A stretch of DNA of 64,000 nt from G963422595 sp963422595 (GTDB taxonomy: Bacteria > Pseudomonadota > Gammaproteobacteria > UBA4575): positions 248,001 to 312,000 of the forward strand of contig OY730298.1 of NCBI GenBank assembly GCA_963422595.1, read 5' to 3'. Positions within the stretch are counted from its first letter, which is position 1. The number at the start of each line of letters is the position of its first letter. The notes beneath the pieces are model-generated. The model saw nothing but the letters and a program-made list of their open reading frames with translations. It had not been told where the DNA came from and made no database searches. The translations under genes and the position numbers were made by a program. Positions 17,398-25,938 of the stretch are shown here, in pieces.

Positions 17398-17693
17398 ACA
17401 CAGTTGGTATCGTCCGAACCGGTCCGCCGTCTGCCAGTCAGCGAGGCATGGCCAGGCGCCAACATTAATACTGTATTAGCAGTTAAAGCTCCGAAACCAT
17501 TACATAATTAGTAGTCAAAACAATGACTTAAAAAGTTTCCCGGCAGGGCCGTTGTTTCTCTGCAACAAAAGTTTCATAACCGTAAGCAATAATCTTGCGG
17601 AATACCATACAAATAGACAAGGGAACTTGTTAAGTTTTTCTTAGACTTAAATTTAAGTGTGTAATTTTCGAATAAAATCAGGGGGATAATTAG

Positions 17694-17967
17694 GTGTGTG
17701 TTTTTGCTATTGTTTTGGATCATGCCAATCAGGATGTTAAAAAGCGTATTAAAGACAAATATCCAAATTACTATTCCATGTCAGACACTTTTTTTTCTTG
17801 TCTCTACAGATGTCATCGCAGAAACTATCGCGATTAATGTTGGGATTAAAGGCGATGATCGTATTGAAGATGCAAACGGCGTTGTTTTCAGGCTGAAAGC
17901 TTCATATTCAGGCTACGCTGCGCGTTCTCTTTGGGACTGGCTTGCGCAGGCCGAAAAACGGGGATGA
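17694..17967 (+). pseudogene. Small protein gene frameshifted at a T8 tract
   Basis: GTG 17694 follows a strong site, GGGGGA (17681-17686), and reads CVFAIVLDHANQDVKKR..YYSMSDTFF before going out of frame at eight T residues (17789-17796), stopping at 17835-17837. With seven T residues the frame would continue LVSTDVIAETIAINVGIKG..FRLKASYSGYAARSLWDWLAQAEKRG to TGA 17965-17967, a 90-residue soluble alpha/beta-looking protein. The continuous version looks far more protein-like than either half. It is either a disrupted gene, a sequencing error in a homopolymer, or a slippery site that switches expression. Its stop overlaps the next gene's ATG. Confidence 0.7.
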
Positions 17968-18254
17968 GCGTGTCGCAGCTTAAATCTATGGAAAAATTTC
18001 AACCTGAACCGAACACCTCGGCAACGTCAGAGGACGGAGGCGATGGAACTAATGGAGACGATGGAACTAATATTGAAGGGCGGCTGGCAAGATTGGAAAC
18101 CCACATACAATATCTTGCTACAAAAGAAGATATTCAAAGAATTGAGACCTTAATAGAAAAAAAGGAGTCATCAATATTAAAGTGGCTGGGAACCCTCATA
18201 ACTGCTGCTTTAATCAGCATAGTGGTTGCCTTGTTCAGGACATTTTGGTCTTGA
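17964..18254 (+). CDS. Coiled-coil protein with C-terminal membrane anchor
   Basis: ATG 17964 overlaps the previous stop in an ATGA arrangement, a mark of translational coupling. The 96-residue product has a disordered acidic N-terminus with GGDGTN/GDDGTN repeats (24-36; DNA 18036-18071 is two 18-bp units). A short amphipathic coiled coil follows (about 38-70, RLARLETHIQYLATKEDI) and one membrane helix (74-93, WLGTLITAALISIVVALF) ends the protein. The layout resembles small DUF1640/XhlA-like proteins, but the family is not certain. It is anchored the other way round from the coiled-coil protein at 16981-17397. Confidence 0.7.
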   Translation: MSVSQLKSMEKFQPEPNTSATSEDGGDGTNGDDGTNIEGRLARLETHIQYLATKEDIQRIETLIEKKESSILKWLGTLITAALISIVVALFRTFWS

Positions 18255-18913
18255 TTATTGCCCTTTACCGGATTGTGTATTGTCCCTCGCGTTTCCCGTT
18301 CTCATAGAATCGCCCGGTGCCAATAAGCACATCAGCAGGAAGTTTGTCAGGCGTTTCGCGGAACGTAAGTATATAACTCTCATTTTCAAGGTAGTTGGAG
18401 TTGTCATTTTTTTTTGGCTTTAATGTGAAACGCGCGCATGGAATATTTAATAGCTGGTTTCATTGTATAGCGAATTACCTTTACCAAGAGAAGGCTTGAT
18501 GACTGGATTACGACAGTGGAATATTTTTGCCGTAACGAACGTAGCGCGCGACTGTCATACTGCCTGCTGCCGGGTGGTGGATTGCTGTTAATGGAACACT
18601 TTCACGACAATAGGGGATAGTTGGAAACAGGATTGCATATTGTGGTTAAATTACAACAAAAATAGCTTGACTTGCCGCCGTGCACAAGGCATCCTGTCGT
18701 GCAAATGCAACGCCTGTTGTATTTGTCCTGATATGTGAAGTTAATAAAGGATTGCTGACGTTCACCTTCAGGTTGAGAATGAATCATGCCAAAGGAGGTA
18801 ATGCACCCTAAGTGAATTAAGGGCCGCAATAAGCGCATAGTGAGTTCTTTAACAACCAGGAAAATTACTCGAGTATTTTTCTTTGATTAAAAAACTGAAG
18901 AGGAGAATCTTCA
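18255..18913. other. Gene-free region upstream of the porin gene
   Basis: No convincing coding region is seen in these 659 bases; frames up to 78 codons exist but are rich in cysteine and histidine in a way unlike real proteins here. The region presumably contains the porin promoter and leader. TTGACT lies at about 18668 but has no good -10 partner. A clear ribosome binding site, AGAGGAGA, stands just before ATG 18914. Confidence 0.5.
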
Positions 18914-20230
18914 ATGAAAATTAAACTATTAGGAGCCGCGCTTGCACTCGGCATGGTGACGTTGCCACTGGCATCGTTCGCTGGTGTCGGTGGTGGCAAC
19001 GCGAACTCAAACTGGACCATCTACGGTTGGCAGAACTGGGCAGCGGACCACAGGTCAACTGACGTGGCTGGCCGTGAACGCGACCAGATTAAAATGGAAA
19101 ACGAGGCCGCCAACATCGGCTTCGCAGCTTCCATTGACACTGGTATGTCCATGGCTGGTACGGCCATCAAGGCTAACTTCCAGTGTGAACAGTTCACCAC
19201 CTTTAACCGCTTAAGTGCGTTTGGTCATAACGGCTGGTGTAACCGTAACAGCAAATTAGGCCTTAGCGGCCCTTGGGGTGAAATCATGGCATCCGGCTGG
19301 CTGACGCCTTATAACGAGGTAACCGCCCAGTCTATAGACCCCTTCTATGACGCCGGCAGTCACACCCATTCCACCCTGCTTGGCCTGGTCGGCTTCGGCA
19401 CCAACTACGGTAACTCTGGCTTTGACGGCACAGGTTACGGAAGCGGTGTAGGCGGACAGGGCTTCATGCGCCGCAAGGCCAACATGTTCCAGTGGTTCTC
19501 ACCCGCCAGCTGGGGCGGCCTGCACGTGCGTGTCGGCTGGTCAAATGACAACTCCTATCACTTTGGTGGTGAAGAGCATGTGGTAACCACCAGCACAGGT
19601 GAGAGTAAGGAGGTAGACCCGGAAATATTGTCCATCGGCGCTTCCTACACCACCAAGATTGGCAACGACGAGTTGTGGGTGGCCATCGGTTATCAGCAAC
19701 ATGACGAATGGGCAGCTGCTGCCATGTCATGTGAAGACTCTGATGACGAAACTATCCGCTATGCCGTCAAGTTCACCAAGGACTGGGGCAACGGTCATTC
19801 TACCCGTCTCTCTGCTGCCTATGAAGACATGGAATACGACTGGGAATACTGTGCTGAAACTGGGAATGGGCCATTTGCTGGATCAATGGTCGATTTCGAG
19901 CGTGATGCCTGGTTAGTCTCTGGCAAGCACGACTTCCCCGGCCCGCTGGACTTCCGCTTTATGTACATGGAAGCCGACGACTTTGAATGCGGTAGCTCTA
20001 TGGCCATGGGTGATAATGATTGTAACGGCATCAATGAGACTAATTCCGGTGCTGACGCCTTCTCCGTCGGTCTGTATTACACCATGCCCGCCGGTACCGA
20101 GTTGCGACTGGTCTATGGTGAAGTAGATAACGACGATAACTCCCAGAATGACTTCGGCATCAATGCCGATGGCGTTCGTATGGGTGGAAAAAACGAAAGC
20201 TGGCAAATCGGTATGGTGCAGTGGTTCTAA
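18914..20230 (+). CDS. Outer-membrane porin
   Basis: This 438-residue protein has a typical signal peptide (MKIKLLGAALALGMVTLPLA, cleavage likely after SFA) and beta-barrel features: alternating aromatic/hydrophobic strands, glycine/asparagine-rich loops and a terminal phenylalanine (QIGMVQWF) for BAM recognition. It resembles Gram-negative general porins of the proteobacterial trimeric type. The mature part holds six cysteines in loop-like contexts (FQCEQF, WCNRN, SCEDS, EYCAET, FECGS, NDCNG), unusual for a porin. AGAGGAGA precedes the start and a strong terminator follows, suggesting a monocistronic, highly expressed gene. Transported solute is unknown. Confidence 0.88.
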   Translation: MKIKLLGAALALGMVTLPLASFAGVGGGNANSNWTIYGWQNWAADHRSTDVAGRERDQIKMENEAANIGFAASIDTGMSMAGTAIKANFQCEQFTTFNRLSAFGHNGWCNRNSKLGLSGPWGEIMASGWLTPYNEVTAQSIDPFYDAGSHTHSTLLGLVGFGTNYGNSGFDGTGYGSGVGGQGFMRRKANMFQWFSPASWGGLHVRVGWSNDNSYHFGGEEHVVTTSTGESKEVDPEILSIGASYTTKIGNDELWVAIGYQQHDEWAAAAMSCEDSDDETIRYAVKFTKDWGNGHSTRLSAAYEDMEYDWEYCAETGNGPFAGSMVDFERDAWLVSGKHDFPGPLDFRFMYMEADDFECGSSMAMGDNDCNGINETNSGADAFSVGLYYTMPAGTELRLVYGEVDNDDNSQNDFGINADGVRMGGKNESWQIGMVQWF

Positions 20231-20276
20231 AACCTGCGCATCGTATTTAGAAAAAGGATTTTTCAGAAAGACGTAA

Positions 20277-20302
20277 GGGGCATCAACCGATGCCCCTTTT
20301 TT
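20277..20302 (+). terminator. Intrinsic terminator of the porin gene
   Basis: A perfect stem, GGGGCATC (20277-20284) with GATGCCCC (20289-20296), and loop AACC are followed by six T residues. This is the clearest intrinsic terminator in the window. Confidence 0.93.
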
Positions 20303-20396
20303 ATGCGCACGCCCTATGCGGTGATGAATCTGTTGCCGGCAGACTGTATATTTGCTTACACTTATATTGCTGACACTAAAAAATGGTATTCACTAT

Positions 20397-21161
20397 ATGT
20401 TGATCAAACGAATTTTTCTGCTTGGCTGCCTGGCATTTTGTATGCCGAACATCGGGTTTTCCGCCTGTAATAAAGACGATATCGAATTCTATTTAGAAAA
20501 AGGTTTTAGCCAGGAACAGATCACGCAATTATGCGCCGCGTCCGAGGCCGCCGTTCCGGACTATAAACCTTATCAACAACAGGTCATCATCTATCGTGAA
20601 GGAGAAGGGCCTGGTATTAAAGACGGCTTTACGCGTGATGAGAGGGTCGCCATCAAGGATCTACAGCAGGGTGCAGACGTGGCTGGATTGGTCGTCGATC
20701 AGGAGTCGATTCAGTATACGGTAAAAATATGTCTGGCGGTGCAGGAGGGTAAAGAATACAGCCGACGCTTCAAGACTTGTCCCGAGGTATTTTACAAGGT
20801 GCTGCGATCAGGACTGGTGGTTACCGCTTCTGGCAAGAAATACGGCGTGTTAGGCAAAAATGCGATTGTTATCCAGGGCATCATCAAACGCGAATCCAAG
20901 CAAGACTTCGATGATTATCCCGTACAATTTAAAAAGCAGTTAAAACGTCATTTCGACTGGAAAACCAAAGGAAATACTACCAGGATACCGGTGCGTGGTG
21001 ACTATTCGGTCACCAGGCTCGTCAATGCGTTAAATGCTTTATCAACAGCGGCGGACGCGAATGTCAACCTGGCTCAACACGAGACTGGCAGTAATCCCGA
21101 TAAGATGACGGAAGAGGCCAAAGTGAAAAAAAAGAAGCGCTGGTGGAACCCGTTTGACTAA
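20397..21161 (+). CDS. Secreted hypothetical protein
   Basis: This 254-residue protein begins at ATG 20397 with a signal peptide (MLIKRIFLLGCLAFC, predicted cleavage after GFSA). It continues CNKDDIEFYLEKGFSQEQITQLC, a short two-cysteine helical motif seen at the start of some secreted gammaproteobacterial proteins. A basic lysine-rich end (VKKKKRWWNPFD) follows a variable linker. No enzyme motif is recognised. The frame is open to TTG 20352, but only ATG 20397 gives a proper signal sequence. It converges on gpmI with 42 bases between. Confidence 0.7.
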   Translation: MLIKRIFLLGCLAFCMPNIGFSACNKDDIEFYLEKGFSQEQITQLCAASEAAVPDYKPYQQQVIIYREGEGPGIKDGFTRDERVAIKDLQQGADVAGLVVDQESIQYTVKICLAVQEGKEYSRRFKTCPEVFYKVLRSGLVVTASGKKYGVLGKNAIVIQGIIKRESKQDFDDYPVQFKKQLKRHFDWKTKGNTTRIPVRGDYSVTRLVNALNALSTAADANVNLAQHETGSNPDKMTEEAKVKKKKRWWNPFD

Positions 21162-21203
21162 AACTTCCCATCATTGTCAGGAGTGGTTGCTGCGCTCGCG
21201 CTT

Positions 21204-22748
21204 CTAAGTGCCATTACGGGGAATAAGCAGCGACTCTCCGGTCATGGCTTTGGGTTGCCTGATGCCCATTAATTGTAAGATAGTAGGTGCTATCGCGCTT
21301 AAACCCTGCCCATTGGCCAAATCCCATTTTACTCTGTCAATTACCAGGCACGGAACCGGATAAGTGGTGTGTCGCGTATGAGGTTCATGCGTATGCGGGT
21401 CAACCATTTCATCACAATTACCGTGATCTGAAGTCAACACCACGGATAGGTTTTTTGCGACGGCGGCATCCAATACTCGCCCCACGTGCGTATCCAAGGC
21501 CTCCATTGCCGCTATCACCGCATCTTTTTTGGCTGTATGGCCTACCATGTCACCATTGGCAAAGTTGGTAACAATCAGTTTGTATTCGTCATTATTTATC
21601 GCTTTGATTACTTCATCCGCAACTTCCTCGGCGCTCATTTCAGGTTGCAGGTCGTAGGTCGCGACTTTCGGGGACGGCACTATTTTACGGTCTTCGCCTT
21701 CATAAGCGTCTTCATGTCCGCCGTTTAAAAAATATGTAACATGGGGATATTTCTCGGTCTCGGCGCAATGAAACTGATTTAAATGATGCTGACTGACAAT
21801 TTCCGCTAAATTCGTTTCTGGTTTTCGTGGGGGAAATATTACTGGACCAAGGTATTCTTTGCTGTATTTGGTCATCATTGTTAATTTGACGGGTGTATAG
21901 TTTGGCCCTCTATCAAAAGCGATAAAGTCTTGCTTAGCGATTGCCTCGCTAAGTTGTCGCGGGCGATCATTGCGAAAGTTCAGAAAGATTACTTCCGACT
22001 CACCGGTCATGGGTTGAGCGCCTTTTAATACCGTCGGCAAAATGAATTCATCGGTGTCACCACGAGCATAGGCTTTAACGATGGAATCCTGCGCATCCAT
22101 TGCGTTTTCGCCTTTTGATCGCGCTAATGTTTGCCATGCCTTCAAGGTACGTTCCCATCTTCTATCCCGATCCATGGCGTAGTAACGTCCCATCATGGTG
22201 ATGATGGAGCCATTGGCATCGCTTAGCGCCCGTTGTATGAAATCAATATATTTTCCTGCACTCTTGGGCGGAGTGTCTCGCCCATCGGTAATTGCATGTA
22301 GCAGCGGCCTGACTTCACGGTCGCGGCATAGTTCCAGTAACGCAATTACATGATTGATATGCGAATGTACGCCACCGTCTGATAATAATCCGATTAAGTG
22401 GATGTAACCTTCTTTTTTCCTGGCGTTATCAATTGCCCGCAACAAGGGGGATATTTCGAAAAAACTGCCATCGGCAATGGCGTCGTTAACGCGAATCAGG
22501 TCTTGTTTGATGATAGCCCCGCATCCGATGGTCATATGACCTACTTCTGAATTTCCCATCTGCCCGGTAGGCAAGCCCACTGCTTCGCCCGAGGCTTCTA
22601 ACACTGCGTGTGAGTATGTAGAGAAGAACTCGTCAAGCCGAGGCGTCCTGGCTTGTAGTATCGCGTTATTTGCTTTGCTTGGATTCACGCCGAAACCATC
22701 AAGAATGATAAGTATGGCTCGGTTGCGAATTTTTATCTTGTTGGCCAC
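21204..22748 (-). CDS. gpmI: 2,3-bisphosphoglycerate-independent phosphoglycerate mutase
   Basis: GpmI interconverts 3- and 2-phosphoglycerate in glycolysis/gluconeogenesis using two metal ions and a phosphoserine intermediate. The 514-residue protein shows LIILDGFG (metal aspartate D17), GQMGNSEVGH with the phosphoserine S67, DGRDTPP, and the C-terminal metal cluster VLTSDHGNCDEM and HTRHTTYPVP. The start is GTG 22748. The gene is single; the 233 bases upstream show no gene. Confidence 0.97.
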   Translation of the reverse strand: MANKIKIRNRAILIILDGFGVNPSKANNAILQARTPRLDEFFSTYSHAVLEASGEAVGLPTGQMGNSEVGHMTIGCGAIIKQDLIRVNDAIADGSFFEISPLLRAIDNARKKEGYIHLIGLLSDGGVHSHINHVIALLELCRDREVRPLLHAITDGRDTPPKSAGKYIDFIQRALSDANGSIITMMGRYYAMDRDRRWERTLKAWQTLARSKGENAMDAQDSIVKAYARGDTDEFILPTVLKGAQPMTGESEVIFLNFRNDRPRQLSEAIAKQDFIAFDRGPNYTPVKLTMMTKYSKEYLGPVIFPPRKPETNLAEIVSQHHLNQFHCAETEKYPHVTYFLNGGHEDAYEGEDRKIVPSPKVATYDLQPEMSAEEVADEVIKAINNDEYKLIVTNFANGDMVGHTAKKDAVIAAMEALDTHVGRVLDAAVAKNLSVVLTSDHGNCDEMVDPHTHEPHTRHTTYPVPCLVIDRVKWDLANGQGLSAIAPTILQLMGIRQPKAMTGESLLIPRNGT

Positions 22749-22981
22749 AGAGTAAAAATAATTATTTTTTGGTATTCGCCAGCGACATCGGTCAGGCTGG
22801 AAGCGTATTGCCGGATTGCTTTACTATTCTTATTGCGAGGGGCATGATGGTTGCGCTGCGTTGGCAATGAAAGTCGCCGTAATTGTGGCGGTGATGGTTG
22901 TCTGACAACAGTCCCTGGTCATTTCGCTGTTAATTTCTAAGTTTTTATTGATCAGTTGGTTTTCGAGAGTTATGCAGTTTT

Positions 22982-23881
22982 TTAAGGGGTTTTACCATCC
23001 GGGCCATCTATTGAGCTATCCATGTCATCTAAAAGCTCTGACTCATTACGTTCTATTTCCCGTTCTTCCTCTTGCGTCAATGGATGAAAGCGGGATTCCT
23101 GTGCTGACGGTTCATCAGCTTGCGAGTGGTCGTCGCCAACCTTGTTCGTATTATTAACCATAACACGCGACAACAACAAACCAAGTTCAAACAATATCCA
23201 TACCGGTATGGCCAGCAGAATTTGTGAAACTACATCGGGTGGGGTCAATAACATGCCCACTATAAATGCGGCAACAATGACATAGGCACGCTTGCCGGCA
23301 AGTTGCTGTGGCGTTGTCACGCCCAGTTTCACTAACACTAAGGTGGCAATCGGTACTTCAAACGCTGCTCCAAAGGCAATGAAAATTTTGATTACAAAAT
23401 CTAAATAGCGGCCGATGTCCGTCATCACGGCTACGCCTTGAGGCGCGACTCTGGTGAAAAATCCGAACATCAGTGGAAACACGATAAAGTACGCGAACGC
23501 CATACCGATATAAAACAATATCGAACTGGAAACGAGTATCGGAAAAACCAGACGTTTTTCATTCCGGTAAAGACCCGGCGCGACAAATGCCCAAGCGTGG
23601 TAAAGAATAATGGGGATTGCTAAAGCAATACTAATTAACAATACGAGCTTAAACGGGGTTAAAAAAGGTGAAGCTACATCAATGGCAACCATTGAGCTGC
23701 CTTCCGGAAGATGTGCCATCAATGGGCCCGCCAGATAGGAATACAGTTTGTTGGCAAATGGAAAAAGGCATATAAAAATCGCGAACACGCTACCTACGGT
23801 CCACAGTAGCCGACCACGCAATTCATACAGGTGCGATAGAAAAGTGTCTTGTTTGTCGTGGCTATGTGCAGGCTTGGTCAT
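22982..23881 (-). CDS. tatC: Sec-independent protein translocase TatC
   Basis: TatC is the six-span receptor of twin-arginine signal peptides and forms the translocon core with TatB. The conserved FLSHLYELRGRLL near the N-terminus and six hydrophobic segments are visible. A hydrophilic C-terminal tail of about 65 residues, rich in Glu/Asp and Ser, makes the 299-residue protein longer than E. coli TatC (258). ATG 23881 is preferred over the in-frame start at 23923 because the latter adds a hydrophobic leader foreign to the family; neither has a strong ribosome binding site. It is the last gene of the his-tat run. Confidence 0.95.
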   Translation of the reverse strand: MTKPAHSHDKQDTFLSHLYELRGRLLWTVGSVFAIFICLFPFANKLYSYLAGPLMAHLPEGSSMVAIDVASPFLTPFKLVLLISIALAIPIILYHAWAFVAPGLYRNEKRLVFPILVSSSILFYIGMAFAYFIVFPLMFGFFTRVAPQGVAVMTDIGRYLDFVIKIFIAFGAAFEVPIATLVLVKLGVTTPQQLAGKRAYVIVAAFIVGMLLTPPDVVSQILLAIPVWILFELGLLLSRVMVNNTNKVGDDHSQADEPSAQESRFHPLTQEEEREIERNESELLDDMDSSIDGPDGKTP

Positions 23882-24010
23882 GGGGGGGAGTGTTAGCAGA
23901 ACGGTCACGAACGTGCATGGCAATACACTTTTTTCCGGATTGCGTTACCGTGATCATGACGAGTAACGTGGCGGTACGTAAGTTGTTTGTTGTGCGTGTT
24001 CGAAATGTCT

Positions 24011-24382
24011 TCAGTCAGCTTCATGTTTTTGCGGTTTGGAGCTAAAAGTCAGTTCCTGATTGATGGAATCGATATCTTCTTCAACGGCCCGAATCAGCTC
24101 CTGATCACCTTCCGGGTCATAATTTTTTTCCAGTTCTTTCTGGGTGTCTTGTAAGATTTTCTTTAACTCTCCGATTTCCCCCTGTTGTTCCTGTAACATC
24201 GCTTTTAGTTCCGCAGCTTTGATTTCCGACTCTATATCGGAACGAATGCCCGCGATAATTCGCCTTGCCTTGCCTATCCAACGACCGGCTTGTCCGGCTA
24301 ATACCGGCAGGCGCTCGGGGCCTACCACTAAAAGCACAACCACCATAACGATGGTGAGCTCCCAAAATCCAAAATCAAACAT
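24011..24382 (-). CDS. tatB: Sec-independent protein translocase TatB
   Basis: The 123-residue protein has the short N-terminal membrane helix (FDFGFWELTIVMVVVLLVVGP), the ERLP hinge and a long amphipathic/coiled region, as in TatB. It binds signal peptides with TatC. Thirteen bases separate it from tatA. Confidence 0.95.
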   Translation of the reverse strand: MFDFGFWELTIVMVVVLLVVGPERLPVLAGQAGRWIGKARRIIAGIRSDIESEIKAAELKAMLQEQQGEIGELKKILQDTQKELEKNYDPEGDQELIRAVEEDIDSINQELTFSSKPQKHEAD

Positions 24383-24395
24383 TGGCTAAAAATAA

Positions 24396-24584
24396 TTAGT
24401 CTTTTGGCGGAATTTTATCTGTTTCAGATTCAGAATCTTCCGTATTGCTTTCGTCTTTTACAGACTTTTTGAAACTTCTGATTGCACCACCTAAATCGCC
24501 GCCCATATTGCGTAATTTTTTGGTTCCAAAAATTAACACAATAATGAGTAGCACGATAAGTAACTGTAAGGGACCGATTGACAT
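24396..24584 (-). CDS. tatA: Sec-independent protein translocase TatA
   Basis: This 62-residue protein has an N-terminal membrane helix (LQLLIVLLIIVLIFG), the conserved FGTKKLRN hinge and amphipathic helix GGDLGGAIRSFKK, then an acidic tail. TatA oligomers form the size-fitting pore of the Tat system. It lies between hisE and tatB, a gene order seen in many beta- and gammaproteobacteria. Confidence 0.96.
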   Translation of the reverse strand: MSIGPLQLLIVLLIIVLIFGTKKLRNMGGDLGGAIRSFKKSVKDESNTEDSESETDKIPPKD

Positions 24585-24626
24585 ATCTATACTCCGATAA
24601 AAAATCCAAAAATATGCATTCCGCTG

Positions 24627-24962
24627 CTATCCGTTTATAGTTCTGCGTTGCGCCTTTTCTACGTGGCCCGAGGTGCCCAATCTTTCATTAAGTTCTGCCA
24701 ACACCGCTTCATGGCTGGTGTTTTTATGCGCGAGTAATACCATGCAATGAAACCAAAGATCTGCTATTTCGTGAATTAAATGTTGCGTATCGTCTGTTCT
24801 TGCCGCGGCAATGGTTTCTTTTGCTTCTTCATCGATTTTATCAAGAATTTTATCAAGCCCGGCTACATATAAGCTTGCCACGTAGGATGTGTCAGGCTTG
24901 GCACCTTTGCGCCGTTCCAATATCGCGGTGAGTTGCCGTAAAGTTTCATTGGTATTCGTCAT
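24627..24962 (-). CDS. hisE: Phosphoribosyl-ATP pyrophosphatase
   Basis: HisE removes pyrophosphate from phosphoribosyl-ATP, the second histidine step. The 111-residue stand-alone protein carries the MazG-like helical pattern (KIDEEAKETIAAA, HEIADLWFHCMVLL) with metal-binding acids. HisI, the next enzyme, usually lies beside or fused to HisE; here only 40 bases separate hisE from hisF and no hisI is present. Confidence 0.94.
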   Translation of the reverse strand: MTNTNETLRQLTAILERRKGAKPDTSYVASLYVAGLDKILDKIDEEAKETIAAARTDDTQHLIHEIADLWFHCMVLLAHKNTSHEAVLAELNERLGTSGHVEKAQRRTING

Positions 24963-25002
24963 AGTAAGTGAGTTGCCCTTTCAGGACACTTATGCCAGAG
25001 TA

Positions 25003-25824
25003 TCACATGCTTGCTAAAGAGGAACCATAAGCGGGTTCCTGAAAATCAGGCTGGTACCTTACCGCAATACCTTGTGCTGCCAGGTGTTTTTTTGCTTCTT
25101 GTATTGAGTATTCTCCGAAATGAAAAATGCTGGCGGCTAATACCGCGTCGGCTTTGCCTGTTGTTACCCCTGCGGCTAAGTGCTCCAGATTGCCGACGCC
25201 ACCAGAGGCGATAACCGGAATACTAACGGCCTCGCTTACCGCTCGGGTTAGATCAACGTCAAAACCCATCCTGGTGCCATCACGATCCATGCTTGTCAAC
25301 AGGATTTCTCCGGCCCCGTAATTTGCCATTTTTATGGCCCATTCCACCGCGTCTATGCCGGTTGCCTTACGCCCTCCGTGGGTGAATATCTGCCATTTTA
25401 GTGGATCACCTTGTCTGCTTGCCTGCCTGGCGTCAATGGCTACCACGATGCACTGTGAGCCCACTTTTTCGCTGGCTTGGCGAACAAACTCCGGATTAAA
25501 TACAGCTGCGGTATTAATACCAACCTTGTCCGCGCCGGCATTTAACATGGTACGTATGTCTTCAATCCTGCGGATTCCTCCACCCACGGTAAGGGGCATA
25601 AAAACCTGCATGGCAACTTTTTCAACCACGTGCGCCATAGTGTCACGATTATCCGAACTGGCAGTAATGTCCAAAAATGTGATTTCATCGGCGCCTTCAT
25701 AATCATAACGCTTAGCGACTTCTACCGGATCCCCCGCATCTCTTATATTAACAAACTTAACGCCTTTCACCACCCGACCGGCATCAACGTCTAAGCATGG
25801 GATAATACGTTTTGCGAGAGGCAT
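25003..25824 (-). CDS. hisF: Imidazole glycerol phosphate synthase, cyclase subunit
   Basis: HisF uses ammonia from HisH to convert PRFAR to imidazole glycerol phosphate and AICAR. It is a beta/alpha barrel with catalytic D11 (IIPCLDVD) and the DRDGT aspartate, plus phosphate-binding VGGGIRR and IASGGVG. At 273 residues it is about 15 longer than usual because of a C-terminal tail (YQPDFQEPAYGSSLASM) beyond the barrel. It follows hisA after 114 bases that hold a GGAATTAGGAATTAG micro-repeat and no gene. Confidence 0.97.
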   Translation of the reverse strand: MPLAKRIIPCLDVDAGRVVKGVKFVNIRDAGDPVEVAKRYDYEGADEITFLDITASSDNRDTMAHVVEKVAMQVFMPLTVGGGIRRIEDIRTMLNAGADKVGINTAAVFNPEFVRQASEKVGSQCIVVAIDARQASRQGDPLKWQIFTHGGRKATGIDAVEWAIKMANYGAGEILLTSMDRDGTRMGFDVDLTRAVSEAVSIPVIASGGVGNLEHLAAGVTTGKADAVLAASIFHFGEYSIQEAKKHLAAQGIAVRYQPDFQEPAYGSSLASM

Positions 25825-25938
25825 TTGGAATCAGGAATTAGGAATTAGTTTTGCCTGTTGTGGTTTTCCGGATTGTCCCGAGGAGCAGGAAGATGCCGGA
25901 TTACCACGTGGTGTGGCTGCAAGTGTTTGCGAAAGTAT

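Noticed and set aside
17005..17465. Long minus-strand frames over the 21-bp repeat gene.
   Set aside because: They arise because a 21-bp repeat stays open in several frames; only the plus frame has a membrane helix plus sensible heptads.
18602..18838. 78-codon minus-strand frame upstream of the porin.
   Set aside because: Cysteine-rich, low-complexity product without ribosome binding site; not credible as a gene.
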